Part shown: piece after piece, positions 10,081 to 24,552 of the stretch
How the letters are laid out: each line of letters starts with the position of its first letter
Numbering within the stretch: the stretch's first letter is position 1
Source of the DNA: Isoetes taiwanensis
Lineage: Eukaryota > Streptophyta > Lycopodiopsida > Isoetales > Isoetaceae
Direction of reading: 5' to 3'
NCBI GenBank assembly: GCA_021234155.1
Contig: JAJEKV010000008.1
Location: 18,925,308-18,989,307, forward strand
DNA: 64,000 nucleotides
Position numbers and translations under genes: made by a program
The notes under the pieces: generated by a model
Databases searched by the model: none
What the model was told of the DNA's origin: nothing
The model's input: only the letters and a program-made list of their open reading frames with translations

Positions 10081-10208
10081 AACTGATCCAATTTAGGATC
10101 AGCGCTTAATCAACCGATCTATTCACATGCAAAAAGTTGTCCACAACTAATCCAATTTAGGATTAGCGCTTAATCAACCGATCTATTCACATGCAACAGG
10201 TTGAATTT
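10081..10208 (+). repeat. 64-bp tandem duplication
   Basis: CTTAATCAACCGATCTATTC and its flanks occur twice in direct orientation with a 64-bp period (copies start at 10081 and 10145). Within each copy GATCCAATTTAGGATC (or AATCCAATTTAGGATT) is itself a small palindrome. Confidence 0.85.
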
Positions 10209-13200
10209 GACTGGTAAAATTGGCCAGCTCTTATATCCAGCGGAAAATTTTCTAGCAAAAAGCACCGCATCTATGTGAATACACTGCTGATCAAAAGGGT
10301 CAGCCCTGATCCAGCCAGATGAATTCAACCTTGTAGAAAATTTTCCATGTGAATCCTACGTAAGTTTTTTTATTTTGAATAAATTATCTCTTCAACATTT
10401 GATAATAGTGAACAAATTATGTTTTGATATTGAGCTGATTTCTACTTTATGTTCAAAACCATACATGCTAGGCTAAAGAAGATTTTTTCATAAATATCAG
10501 ACGTGGTATTCTTTGAGCAATTTGAGTTTTTGTTGTACACTGCCATTGATTTTTAAGATAGTCACACATTATTCACACTATAAATTGCTAATAACAAATC
10601 CTAATGGTTTATGGTCTGGACAATGAGGGCCATTGACATAAACCATTGCTAATTCCTTAGACAAATGAATACTCAACATCACAATAGCTAATAACTCTTT
10701 TTTCTTTCAAAATGGTAATAGTTTTCTAAACATATAAAAGGCAATTAGGTTTTTTCCGTTCGTCTAAAATAAAATAAAGATTTTTTTGCATCGGCAACCA
10801 AAAATGTGGGTTCAGCCATAAAGTTTTTGCCGCTATAGCTATAGCTTGCGGCCAAGAATTTTCCATTTGCAGCAATAGGCTTGCGTTTCTTGCAGATGCA
10901 AGGCATCGCCGCCATGGGTAAGAGATTGCTGCCATAGCTTCTGGCCATGGATTTGCCCACGTATTCTTCTTAGTTGCAATGCCAGAGAAGATGGCAGAAT
11001 GGAAAAGATGGTTTGTGATTTTCTGCCAGCTTTGCATTCTGCTAGCCAGATTGTGGGCTACAATCTCCAGGATTTCAATCTTTAACCGCGTTGAGAAGAA
11101 TTAAGGAGGTGTTTCTTAAACATTGGATTATTAGATTTGATGTTTACATCACAGGCCCATCACAGAAAGACGGCGGCCTGGGCAAAGGTTAGAAGCTGAA
11201 TCTTTGACTGGTTTTTTTGTCATAGCAGCTGTCTGGTTTCAATGCAAGCTAGCCTCCTGTTACCATGCTCTTCTTCCTTTGACGGCTTGCTTGGTCATTG
11301 CTTGGGCAGTATTGCACCTGAGCTTGGGACCTGCACCAAGTTGAACTTCCTTAATTTGGCTTAGTGGTATTTGGATGGCATCTGGATATTTTGATGACCT
11401 GTGTCGCTAACTTGCAAAGATTGCAACTGCAAAAACTTCCAACAAAGAATCACTTCAAAACAGGTAAAAGTGAGATGTAACACTTCCCTTCAAATCATCC
11501 CATCAGAAAGATATGCTGCCTTGATGGAGATGCACACACAAAACTCATTCAGGGTTCCATGATCCATTATCACTTACAAAAAAAATAAGGCAATCAAGAC
11601 AGACATGAAATGACCAGAGTTAGAGATGTATAGAAGCGTACCTAGACTCTACGATTTTCATTGGAATACATTAGAACTTAGAAGAGCATTAATATATAGT
11701 TCGGGAATTTTGGATTGGATAGAACAAAGAATAAATAATATATATGTCAGCTTCTTTTCCCTTCTCAATTCCTCTCTTTGAAATTCTTTGTCAAGCAGAT
11801 CCTTGTTTTTGCATGCCTTATCTCACTATCCAGTCTTAATATTGCACCAAGAATTGTGGCATCTCATCATGTTCCATGAGCTGGTAATGAGCTGGTACTT
11901 GCTCTTGTCCTGTTAGCAGTATATGCACAATTGGCCATGCCATACTGCACATACTATCTCTAAGCATCAACATTTAATGTTTCCTTGCCTCAAAGCTAAG
12001 CTTGCATAAACTAAAACTGCAGACTACCACCTAGTGCACATACTACCCAATATAGTTCCAATCACTTTTACAAATAAGAAAGTAGCGTGTGTGAAAATCA
12101 GTACCACAACCCAACTACCCATATCTTCAGGCATGTGAATAGGAAAGATAAAGCTTTCCATGACTTCAAAATAATTCACATAGTGAAAGGGACTGAAATT
12201 TAGAGATATAGGACTACTAAGAATTACCTCTCAGTATCTCTGCTTTTCGAACATGGCAGTTCTCAAAAATAGAAGGAAACATCTTGATGCAAATGATACT
12301 CCAATAAAATAGCTAATTATGTCACGCACTCTCCATTCCAAGCTCATGTTCAGGAAGAAGAATTCAGTAAAGCTTGTTAATGCCTTGAGTTTCATGAAAG
12401 AAGATAGAAATGTTATGGTTAATAGATCTGAGAAGATGCTAATCAAAACCCACCTTCCATTTCGCAAACAGCCTGGTCAACAATATCAGCACAGATGCCA
12501 TTCCAGTTACTAATAGCAATAGTTGAATAAGAAATCAATGAGATCCAAAAGTATCAAATACCTCACGCACTACATAATTTGTTGTTCCTTGTCATTTACC
12601 GCTACATAGAACAATTTTTCAGTGCTGTGAACAACGCCACAAACCTTCAGCATGTAAAGATGAAAAATCCAATAGAGTAATTAGCTCAATAAAGAATGCA
12701 AGTATGGAAAAGCCATAAACTAAACGGGGGCAGTCTTCTAGAAACACAACCTCCCAAACACTTTGAACCTTTGATCTCCATGACTATCCTTAACTTTATA
12801 TGCTCTCTTATCATTTTGCTGCTGCAAATTTTAATATCTATCAAATAATAAGGCATGCTCAATTGTTGCCTCAAGCATAGGCCAAAAAGAAGGAGGAACT
12901 AATCGTGAAAAGATATGACTTCAAGAATTAGCTAGCATGGTGATCTGCAACTTATGCACTTGTCAACTGTTGAATTAAGGGCGAAGGTAAGATTGCTCAA
13001 TGGCAGATAACAAACTTACAACATAAACACATTCGCCTATTTATCCTACAAAACTTAAGCTCATGTCTAGAGAGGACACAAAGTGCAAACAAAAATGCAA
13101 TTGATACTAACCAGGTCTCTGCCAGTCTCTTCTTTGTTCCAGTCTGTAACCTTCACCTAATCAAACATGTGTAGTACTACAGTATTCGGTTTTACAGCAA

Positions 13201-13818
13201 CGCAGCATATGCTAAAACGACAATAAAGCAAATTGCATCAGTTATCGTTAAGCTGCCAGATTGATATGCTCTAAATATGAAATATATTCCTGTAACCCTA
13301 AAAACAAAAACAAAAAAAAACATCTATCGCAGTACCTGTTCTATTAGGTAAACCCCAATTACCGTCGACATGTTCCAGCCAGGATGAAGGATGAATATGT
13401 TAAGGATTGTTCCTAGGTTGAATCTGCCCGAAACATGCCAGGATATGATCGCAAGAAAAGGGAAAACTGCTCTTCAAGATTTTACCGAAAGGGAAAACCG
13501 TTCTCCCATATTTCACCTGCACCGTTAGGAAGAGCTCAATCTGAGCCTCAATCGATGGGCCCGAAATATGGCAGCATCCATACCATCTACCATCGACATA
13601 CGATCTAGTGCAAAAAAGCATTGCGATTTCTATACCCAAAATGCCATTTTCAAAATCATAGAAAAATTTACATGCTCGATTTTTGGAAACTGAAAATTTT
13701 TTCCGGCGGTTAAATGCTTTCAAACCTTAGGAAATCAACTTGGAAAAAAAATCCAAAAAGTTTTCGGCATGTCAGAAAAACCAAATTTAAAAAATAGATA
13801 TGTTTTGTATAGGATGCC
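10209..13818. other. Gene-poor intergenic DNA
   Basis: No coding region, RNA gene or clear mobile element is recognised. Open frames are short (60-107 codons) on both strands. An exon of an unrecognised gene cannot be excluded. Confidence 0.35.
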
Positions 13819-13886
13819 ATTCCCTGTTTATCCGGTGGCTGCTGCGACCGGCGGCAGCCGGAGCAGCCCACCGGATAAACAGGAAT
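13819..13886. repeat. GC-rich palindrome P2
   Basis: CTGTTTATCCGGTGG on the left is matched by CCACCGGATAAACAG on the right, giving a hairpin of about 25-bp arms around a GCGACCGGCGGCAGCCGG core. It sits directly before a minisatellite, the same order (palindrome then short tandem repeat) seen at 7987-8513, although the GC core differs from that of P1 and P3. Confidence 0.8.
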
Positions 13887-13887
13887 T

Positions 13888-14095
13888 GGCGAGTTTAAGA
13901 ACAAATTCGGTGAGTTTTAGCAAGATTCAGAAGATTTAAGCACAGATCGACGAGTTTAAGCACAGATTTGGCGAGTTTAGGCACAGATTTGGTGAGTTTT
14001 AGCACAGATTCAGAAGGTTTAAGCATAGATCGGCGAGTTTAAGCACAGATTGGCGAGTTTGAGCAGGTTTTAGCACAGATTCGACACTTTTTTTT
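13888..14095 (+). repeat. ~25-bp minisatellite
   Basis: About eight degenerate copies of a unit such as GGCGAGTTTAAGCACAGATT, with variants GGTGAGTTTTAGCACAGATT and GATTCAGAAGATTTAAGCAC, suggesting a higher-order unit of about 70-75 bp. It directly follows palindrome P2. Confidence 0.8.
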
Positions 14096-14607
14096 GCATA
14101 AAAGGAGACGATCTGCTGCCGTTTTGCACAAATCCGCTGCCATTTCTTCTGTTGTTTTCCACAGTTGATTCGGCTGCACAAATCTTTAGTTGATTCAGCT
14201 GCTTGATTCATTTGCACGGATCTTCTGCCATTTTTGCATAGTTGGACAAGCTGCAGCAAACCGACACTCAACCTATATACCTTGCCCTAATCGACCGGCT
14301 GCCTACTGGATGAGTGGAATGGAGTACGGAACTTCCATTCCGTGTTATTGTGGGGTGCCACGTGTCGGCATTAGAATGCACGTCAGACAAAACTGGCCAC
14401 CCAAGTCTAGATAATATATGAGGCCACAAAGCCAATAAGGTGTTCCAGGTAGGCTGATTCCAAGAATGTACTGTGAGTTTGAGGAATATCCTTTCCTTGT
14501 ATCTAGGCTTTGGCCAGATCTCCCCTCCATTCTAGTGCAGGAGCTGCCCACGTTCATATTCGAAGATTTGGATCGGCGCCCAGCTCGCCTTCTCCAATTC
14601 AATTCGG
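14096..14607. promoter_or_regulatory. Upstream region of the G-patch gene
   Basis: The region between the minisatellite and the G-patch gene start. A short inverted pair GGAATGGA / TCCATTCC lies at about 14316-14340. The last ~100 bp (CT-rich, then GC-rich) plausibly form the 5' UTR and core promoter. No TATA box stands out. Confidence 0.35.
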
Positions 14608-18508
<3,901 letters not shown>

Positions 18509-19111
18509 TATTTGTTGGTTAAGATCGAGCCTCTTTTGTAAATATGTGCATTTTGTAGTTCCAGAATTTTCCTCAATACAAAATTTAAGGTAATTTTGGA
18601 ACTTTCTTTGAACAATATGACAAAGATGGTGGGAATAAGAGTTTATTCTGGATATCCCACCTATATCATTCCTTCCACTGCCATTTTGTTGCCATTGATG
18701 CTTGTTGCCATTGATGCCATGTAAACTCTCGTCTTGGTTATTCGCCCCAAGTGAGATGGAGATTATCATAACCTCAAATGTCAAATTCTACTAACATTTA
18801 GTTGGTGACGTTGTGAAGGGATAAAAACCCGCCAAAAGGTGTAAAATTATAGGCACAACCGTAGAAAAGGTAGGAGCAGACATTATCTAAGCATATAGTT
18901 AAATATAGTTAAAAGTTTCTGGAAAGCTGACACCTTTGCATTTCAGATGAATTTGAAACCGTCTGAATTTGGAATTTAATTGCCAGACGCCAGATCTTGG
19001 CCATACATTAATGGGCTACTCACATGGAAAGATTTTGGCCCCACATTGTTGCAGTGCAGGGGCTAAATTAACCTGCGGGGTTTTCTGGCATTAGCATCGC
19101 GTCGTCCAGCC
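18509..19111. other. 3' flank of the G-patch gene, no gene
   Basis: 3' UTR and intergenic DNA. No coding region is supported. GGCATTAGCATCGCGTCG at about 19088-19105, just before the first R repeat, resembles the CATTAC-containing unit end seen before the other two R copies and may be a relic of another unit. Confidence 0.4.
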
Positions 19112-19518
19112 ACGTGGTAGAACTTAAAAGCCTGTACATGTTCTCCACTTTGGCTGCATGTTGGCAGTGGGGCAAAGCTAGCTAGTTTGAAAAGACTAGT
19201 CTAGGTAAAAGTTGGTTTACGGATTACTGTGGCTGATTTATTAGTTACTGTAAAAAGCCCTCTGGTCCTAAGATGCCCAAAGGTCATACTTGGCAGGTGG
19301 CACTAGGCTGGGTTCAATGATGCCCTTAGAGTTGCCCCTAGGATCCAAAAACTTCTTCAAGGTGGGATTGTATCCTACCTACAAAGTTTTGCCTAACGAT
19401 GTGTGGTGAGTTGATATAGGTCTAATAATGCCAAAATAAGTATTTTCATTTGGTCATGGGTTCAAACTTTGCTAATGTCTCTTATCTTTGGAAGTTGGTT
19501 ACTAGGGGTGTATTATCG
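19112..19518 (+). repeat. R repeat, copy 1
   Basis: About 405 bp beginning ACGTGGTAGAACTTAAAAGC and ending GGAAGTTGGTTACTAGGGG. It is shared with copies at 21940-22398 and 24932-25626. Landmarks in order: TTGGCAGTGG, GACTAGTCTAG, ACTGTAAAAAGCC, TAGAGTTGCCCCTAGGAT, GTCATGGGTTCAAAC. It carries several small deletions relative to copies 2 and 3. Near its right end TGRTATAGG and GGGTTCAAAC lie about 45 bp apart, loosely like RNA polymerase III A and B boxes. Confidence 0.85.
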
Positions 19519-19735
19519 TTTTGGGTGTCTCAAAATTATTTAAGGCCATTGGATCCTGGCATATGCCACAGCATATGCCATGGGGCGAATTTGGAGCCGT
19601 CAAACGCAAGTCAAGATGGGGTCAAAACCCCCATCTTTGACTTACCCCTACCATTTTATTAAACCATTGAAGAAATATGATACTTCACAATTAGCAGCCA
19701 AACAAAAATAATAAACAGTGAAAATAGAAAATGAT

Positions 19736-19850
19736 GAGCCTGGGGAGTCGATCCCTGTAGAAGATCCCACGCTCATCCAGGCATACTAGGCATCTCAAAG
19801 GAGAGATCCCTAGTATACCTAGGGGCCGAAGCCCACTAAGAAACAAAAGA
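19736..19850 (-). repeat. tRNA-like motif repeat, copy 1
   Basis: On the minus strand the sequence contains GGGATCGACTCCCCAGG, similar to the tRNA B-box (GGTTCGANTCC). It is preceded by GGATGAGCGTGGGATC and by a GGGCTTCGGCCCCTAGG hairpin. Related copies lie at 22580-22640 and 22784-22885, always in the 3' part of the Rep units. It may be a tRNA-derived SINE piece or a structured 3' end. Confidence 0.45.
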
Positions 19851-20076
19851 AGTTAGTATCATATTATTTCAATAATTAAAGAGCCATTCCCAAACTCGGA
19901 TTATACAGCAACCTCATGCAAAAGACTCAACACGTGTCAAGATCATACCTGCCAATGAAGACCAAGCTGCAACAAATTGAACAACACATTTAGAAAATAA
20001 ACAAGTTTCTCATTTATAAAAGCATAAGCAGTTCTCTCAGGCCACACAAAAACAGAAACAAGGAGATGTAAACAGA

Positions 20077-20490
20077 TCAGTTCATAGGCGCGCCACTCTG
20101 AGCATGCCTAATCAGTTCATCCAGCTGGCGAATCTCTTGCACGAGCAAGACTCTAGCTAAGCTCATATGGGAGCGCAGCACATGTAACTCAGACACAGGT
20201 ACCCCCAATTGATCCCATTCCACAACAGAGATAGCATTCTGGATTGAAGCATAAAACCCTCTAAGCTGCCGCCTAAGCAAGCGCAAGGATGCCGCAATCC
20301 TATGCGCTTCAGTTCCGACCTGGATGATGCTATTAACAAATTCTTGAGCACAGAAAACTGCCTCAGGCTCAGCCGGGAACACAACCGGATCTGGATGTGA
20401 AGCTTCAACACCAGAAGAAATATAGGAATCAGGCAAAGATACAGCAGGAGGCTGTTCCACCCCAGCAACAGGCTCTCCATCAGTGTCCAT
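20077..20490 (-). CDS. Second conserved protein of the Rep transposon, copy 1
   Basis: An open frame of 137 residues from ATG 20490 (MDTDGEP), starting 77 nt after the Rep stop. The N-terminal half is acidic and Pro-rich. The C-terminal half is predicted helical (LRRQLRGFYASI, ELHVLRSHMSLARVLL, EIRQLDELIRHA) with heptad-like Leu spacing, suggesting a coiled coil or helical bundle. A decayed homologue sits at the same place in unit 2, so it is a genuine gene of the element. Function unknown; an accessory factor for Rep is an inference. A TTGCAG/GT-like sequence just before the ATG is conserved in both units and could be a 3' splice site joining it to an upstream exon. Confidence 0.7.
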   Translation of the reverse strand: MDTDGEPVAGVEQPPAVSLPDSYISSGVEASHPDPVVFPAEPEAVFCAQEFVNSIIQVGTEAHRIAASLRLLRRQLRGFYASIQNAISVVEWDQLGVPVSELHVLRSHMSLARVLLVQEIRQLDELIRHAQSGAPMN

Positions 20491-20567
20491 CACTACCTGC
20501 AACTAAAAAGCAAACGAAGCCATGAAAAATTTTACCAAACTGTACACTCGAAAGCCAACAAACATGA

Positions 20568-21581
20568 TCACCCAACAGCCATGGTGCAATCACCCTTGTG
20601 CACGGGGATGAAATCCACACCAGGCTCCAAAACAACTACATCATCACTGTCATGACTATAAGACTCATCACAAACATCCTCGAAATTAATGTCTTGCTCA
20701 TCCTCAGGGATGGTATCATCCCAATACCTTCTCCTCCCAGGCCCATTTCGTTCTACAGGTACGAACCCAGCAGGCAGCCCAAACAAAATAGTTCTCATGT
20801 CGGAAGGCATGTACTGAGAAGGATTCAGCAGCACCCTCCATGCAGCCCGGGACACGTGCTCATTAATGTGGGCAATATTGGAAGGGATAATCCAAGAACT
20901 GGATAGTGTAAACTTACCAGAACGGATCATTCTGGCCAATGTAAACAGGAGGCTAGCAGTCATCTTACGGTTGCCATGATAGTTAACATAATGTGCAGCA
21001 TGATTCAGCAAATTCTTATTATCAAGAACAACTAAGTTTTTGGTATCACCAGCTCCCCATCTTAAGTATAAATCCTTACCTTTCTCGATGGCATTCTCAC
21101 TAATGTTATGCAGGTGGCAGACATAGTGGACCTTTCCAAAATCTTTCATACAATAACCAACCATACCTTCAAAACAGTGAAGGCGGGTATTCTTCAAGGC
21201 TTTACAGACCAAGATCACACCAGGAGGCTTAAAAGCCCAGTTAAATTCCTTCTTTATGGCATCATTCATGGCCCTATGGGTTTTAAAACGACCTCTAAAG
21301 ACAGCCTGGCAGTGCAAATGGTCTACAGTAGCACCTCTTTCCATGGCTACAGCTCCGGCAACACACCTCCTATCACAAAAACCTACAAGGCCATCATAGA
21401 AACTCATAGGGACATCCTGCCCAGACAAACCAAGGGTGACACTCACATCTATCAGGTTCCAATCCCGACAAGAAAGAAATCCCCGCCTCTCTCTCCTAAT
21501 TGGAATTCAACACATGGCTCACGTATGGCGGGGCGGAGGAACGACCACTCGAGCCTTTCTCGCTGCCCTCTTCAACGACAT
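20568..21581 (-). pseudogene. HUH endonuclease (Rep), copy 1, nearly intact
   Basis: From ATG 21581 the frame runs 337 codons, interrupted only by TGA at codons 21 and 25; everything from codon 26 is open to the stop at 20568. Rep landmarks: a beta-strand motif I (DVSVTLGLSG, residues ~45-54), the HUH motif DHLHCQ (His88, His90) and motif III VGYCMKD with the presumed nicking Tyr143 and Lys146. The family cleaves single-stranded DNA at a hairpin or origin and forms a 5'-phosphotyrosine. No Walker A is visible, so no helicase. The last ~190 residues (RTILFGLP, NGPGRRRYWDD) are unrecognised but conserved in copy 2. MSLKRAARKAR at the start looks like a nuclear localisation signal. Stop codons may be CGA-to-TGA decay; the protein is probably not made full length. 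Confidence 0.8.
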
Positions 21582-21936
21582 AGCAGATAAAAACAATGCC
21601 ACAAAAACAAAAATCTCACCTCTGTCTTCTTCAACACTGCACCTCCGCTCCCCGCCAACGCCCGCGACCCCAGCTTATCCACCCAAACAAATAAGGAAAC
21701 AAACCAGAAATCCGACACATCACCAGGAGCTCCGCCATCCCTGCAGAAGCCCAAGGACAAACCACCACTTGCGCCCAACCAGCGATCCGGAACTCCAATA
21801 TGCCCGCCCAAGATTCTAGGGTTGGGAATCCCAGTTGCCACCGTCAGCAACATAAGGTTTTACATACGAATACAACCCTTAACCATTTGGAAATCTTATG
21901 GTATAACTATACCATTCCTAATTTCGGACACATTAC
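21582..21936. promoter_or_regulatory. Presumed promoter and end region of Rep unit 1
   Basis: A C-rich non-coding stretch upstream of the Rep ATG. Its far end aligns loosely with the same region of unit 2 (AACC-ATT, then ACTTAGGTATAAAC-like bases) and stops at CATTAC. It should contain the Rep promoter and one transposon end. The pentamer ATTAC matches the last five bases of the TAATATTAC nick site of CRESS-DNA Rep proteins, a short and therefore weak match. Confidence 0.35.
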
Positions 21937-21939
21937 CCA

Positions 21940-22398
21940 ACGTGGTAGAACTTAAAAGCCTGTACATGTCCTCCACTTCGGGTGCTTGTTGGCAGTGGGA
22001 CAAAGCTAGCTAGTTTGAAAAGACTAGTCTAGACCAGTAAAAGTTGGTTTATAAATTACTGTGGCTGATTTAATGGTTACTGTAAAAAGCCCTCTGGTCC
22101 TAAGATGCCCATAAAGTCATATGTAGCAGCACATAGCAGGCGGCACTAGGCTGGTGACGATGGGTTCAGCGATGCCCTTAGAGTTGCCCCTAGGATCTGA
22201 AAACTTCCTCAAGGTGAGATTGTATCCTACCTACAAAGTGTGCATGTATGGCCAAAATTTTATCCAATGGATATGTTGTGAGTTGGTATAGGCCTAGTAA
22301 TGCCAAAATAAGTGTTCATTTGGTCATGGGTTTAAACCTTACCAATGTCTCTTATCTTTGGAAGTTGGTTACTAGGGATATACGATGATGATCCCCAA
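21940..22398 (+). repeat. R repeat, copy 2
   Basis: About 459 bp, starting ACGTGGTAGAACTTAAAAGC four bases after the ATTAC end of Rep unit 1. It ends GGATATACGATGATGATCCC and is followed immediately by another AGTAGAACTTAAAAGCCC start, so two R-like or unit-like starts are joined tail to head. It separates Rep unit 1 from Rep unit 2. Confidence 0.85.
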
Positions 22399-22579
22399 CT
22401 AGTAGAACTTAAAAGCCCATCTGGGCCGTTAGATAGTGGCACATCTGGGAAGATATTCCCCCTGCACAAATCCGAGTCGCCCATCTCAAGTCTTTCTCAG
22501 GTCAAATTACAACATTCCACCATGACAATAGAATCCAATACTTCATAACTCAGAAACATGAACAAGATTCCACCATGAC

Positions 22580-22640
22580 ATGAGCCTGGGGAATCGAACT
22601 CCAGTTGAATCCAAAGGCCATGGCTTACCTGGACGTTAGG
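22580..22640 (-). repeat. tRNA-like motif repeat, copy 2
   Basis: On the minus strand it reads GGAGTTCGATTCCCCAGG, a near-perfect tRNA B-box, followed by CTCATG. The upstream sequence does not give a clear A-box. Confidence 0.45.
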
Positions 22641-22783
22641 TGGAGATCATGTATATAGGGGCCATCAAACACGTGCCATTGACTGCCAACCCAAGCTGCA
22701 ACTGTCAATGGCATGCATTTGATGACCCCTATACATAGTGCCCGTCAATATCTGTAAGGCCACAAAGACAATCTGTTAGTGAG

Positions 22784-22885
22784 CTTGAGGAATTGAACCC
22801 CAACGTAATGCCAATGCTCATCCAAGCATAAGGGAGATCCCAGGAGAGGGGATCACTATGCCCAGGGTCCGAAGCCCTCTGAAAC
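22784..22885 (-). repeat. tRNA-like motif repeat, copy 3
   Basis: On the minus strand GGGGTTCAATTCCTCAAG is preceded by GGATGAGCATTGG and by GGGCTTCGGACCCTGGGC, the same order as in copy 1 at 19736-19850, again a little downstream of the second-protein gene. Confidence 0.45.
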
Positions 22886-23061
22886 TCCACAGGTGTTAGT
22901 AACGAAGTGCAATAAACAAAGCATCTACAAGACAGAGCATCAAATGAGGAAACATCACATATTCATAAACTTAGAAAATGTACATGTGGCACGGATGCCA
23001 CACACATGAAACTGCACAAGCAAAAAGATTACAAACAAGAGCAAGAACACAAAGGTCTAAT

Positions 23062-23466
23062 TCATAGGTTCTCCAGATGCAGCTGCCTGATGACGGCATC
23101 AAGCTGGTGGATCTCCTGCGTCAGCAAGCCCCTAGCAAGGCTCATGTGTGATCTCAGCGCATGTAACTCAGGCATTGGAGCACCAAGCTCCTCCCAAACA
23201 ACACTAGAAATCGCCGAATCAATAGCCACATAGAAACCTCTCAACTGCCTCCTCAAGATCCTAAGGGAAGCAGCTATTCAATGGGCCTCTGTCCCACCCT
23301 GGATAATGCTTGTTATAAACTCTTCTGCAGTGAACAACTGCTCACCCTCTAGAGGATACATCTGAGGATCAGGACGGGAATCATCAATCCTGGAGCTTAT
23401 CAAAGAGGGGTCCAAGCTTAAGAAGGGATGGCCCGTCTCCCTCGCAGAATTTTTATCAGTCTCCAT
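23062..23466 (-). pseudogene. Second conserved protein of the Rep transposon, copy 2
   Basis: From ATG 23466 (METDKNS) the frame is open except for one TGA at 23278-23280, which replaces the Arg in EAHRIAAS of copy 1. Shared blocks include F...SII..GTEAH, LRRQLRGFY, ELHALRSHMSLAR and QEIHQLDAVIR. Predicted helical C-terminal half. Conservation of this frame relative to Rep, including the 3'-splice-like TTGCAG before the start, supports a real second gene of the element. Confidence 0.7.
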
Positions 23467-23550
23467 CTCTACCCTGCAACAAACCCATGCTCAAAGAAAG
23501 CAAAACATAGACAAAACTGAAGCTATACATGAAACAAACTATACAATGAG

Positions 23551-24552
23551 TCAGGCAACTGCCATGGTGTGATCCCCAGTGTGGATGGGGATGTAATCGA
23601 CACCATGATCAGGGATTTCAAGCTCAGGGCTGAAGGATGGATCATGAAGATCCTGAAAGTTACAATCCATCTCATCAGATGGCACAGAATCATCCCAATA
23701 TCGGTGGCGGCCAGGCCCATTCCATTCAACATGCACATAACCTACAGGTAAACCAAAGAGAATAGTTCTAACATCAGATGGCATGCAGTGAGCGGGGTTC
23801 AAGACATGAACTCTATATTCATTCACATGAACACTGTTGCAAGGAATGATCTAGCTGCTGCTCAAAGTGTACTTCCCACTTCTGAGCATCCTGCAAACAG
23901 TGAATGTCAAACTAGGAGTCAGTCTACGACCACCATGATAAAAATCAAAGTGCGCTGCCTTGTTCAGCTAGTTCCTGTTATCCAATACACACAGGCTCTT
24001 TGTGTCCCCAGAACCCCATCTTACATACAGATTCTATCATCGATTTAGATATATTGTGGAGGTGGCAGGAATAGTGCACCTTACCTATGTCCTTCATGCA
24101 ATACCTCAACATACCCTCAAAGCAGTGCAACTTGTTATTCTTCAGCACCCTGCACACTAAAACAACGCCGGCTAGCTTAGAGGGCCAATTAAAATCCCTT
24201 TTGATAGTCTCATTTAGGGCCTTCGAAGTCTTGTAGCGGGCTCTTAACACGACCTGCACATGGAGGTGGTCTGCAAAAGACCCCCTCTCTAGGGCAACTG
24301 CACCAGCAACACATCTTCTATCACAGAAGGAAGAAGGGCATCAAAGAAACTACGGGGGATATCTTGCCCAGATAAGGCCAGTGTGACAGAGACATCAATT
24401 GCATCCCAGCTATGTGCAAGGTTAGGCATGGCAGGAGTAGGCATGTAGAAAGTGTCAGTCTGTACAGAACTTGATTCCTCATGCATCGAATAAGGGACGG
24501 GCCCATGGGCAGCAACAGCCCTGCCCTTTCTGGCTGCCCTTCTCATAGACAT
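23551..24552 (-). pseudogene. HUH endonuclease (Rep), copy 2, frameshifted
   Basis: Starts at ATG 24552 with the same basic N-terminus (MSMRRAARKGR). Unlike copy 1 it is open through the linker that contains TGA codons there. Motif I (DVSVTLALSG), HUH motif DHLHVQ and motif III RYCMKD are all present. Frameshifts near 24320 and 24010 and stops near 23970 and 23850 break the frame. The C-terminus again has RTILFGLP and NGPGRHRYWDD and ends TMAV-A just as copy 1 ends TMAV-G. Inactive in this form. Confidence 0.8.

Larger units (their letters stand above)
19519..21936 (-). mobile_element. HUH/Rep transposon unit 1 (Replitron-like)
   Basis: The unit is read on the minus strand: a short upstream region (21582-21936), a Rep gene (21581-20568), a second small gene (20490-20077) and a ~550-bp non-coding 3' region including a tRNA-like B-box motif. 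The same order recurs in unit 2. The right boundary is set at ATTAC (21932-21936), where similarity to unit 2 stops and an R repeat starts four bases later. HUH-Rep transposons without helicase have been described as Replitrons, mainly from green algae; membership is an inference. If R repeats belong to the element, the tandem period is about 2.8-3.0 kb. Confidence 0.7.

Noticed and set aside
9955-10365. MITE with TIRs ATTCACGTGAAT / ATTCACATGG
   Set aside because: Only about seven bases match at the ends and no target-site duplication is visible.
20568-21446. Reading Rep copy 1 as starting at 21446
   Set aside because: The codon there is GTG, inside a conserved strand motif (DVSVTLGLSG) that continues upstream in both units. 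The ATG at 21581 has a counterpart at 24552 in unit 2.
21108-21590. Plus-strand frames of 127 and 160 codons at 21108-21819
   Set aside because: They are antisense to Rep and its upstream region and have no homologous open frame in unit 2.
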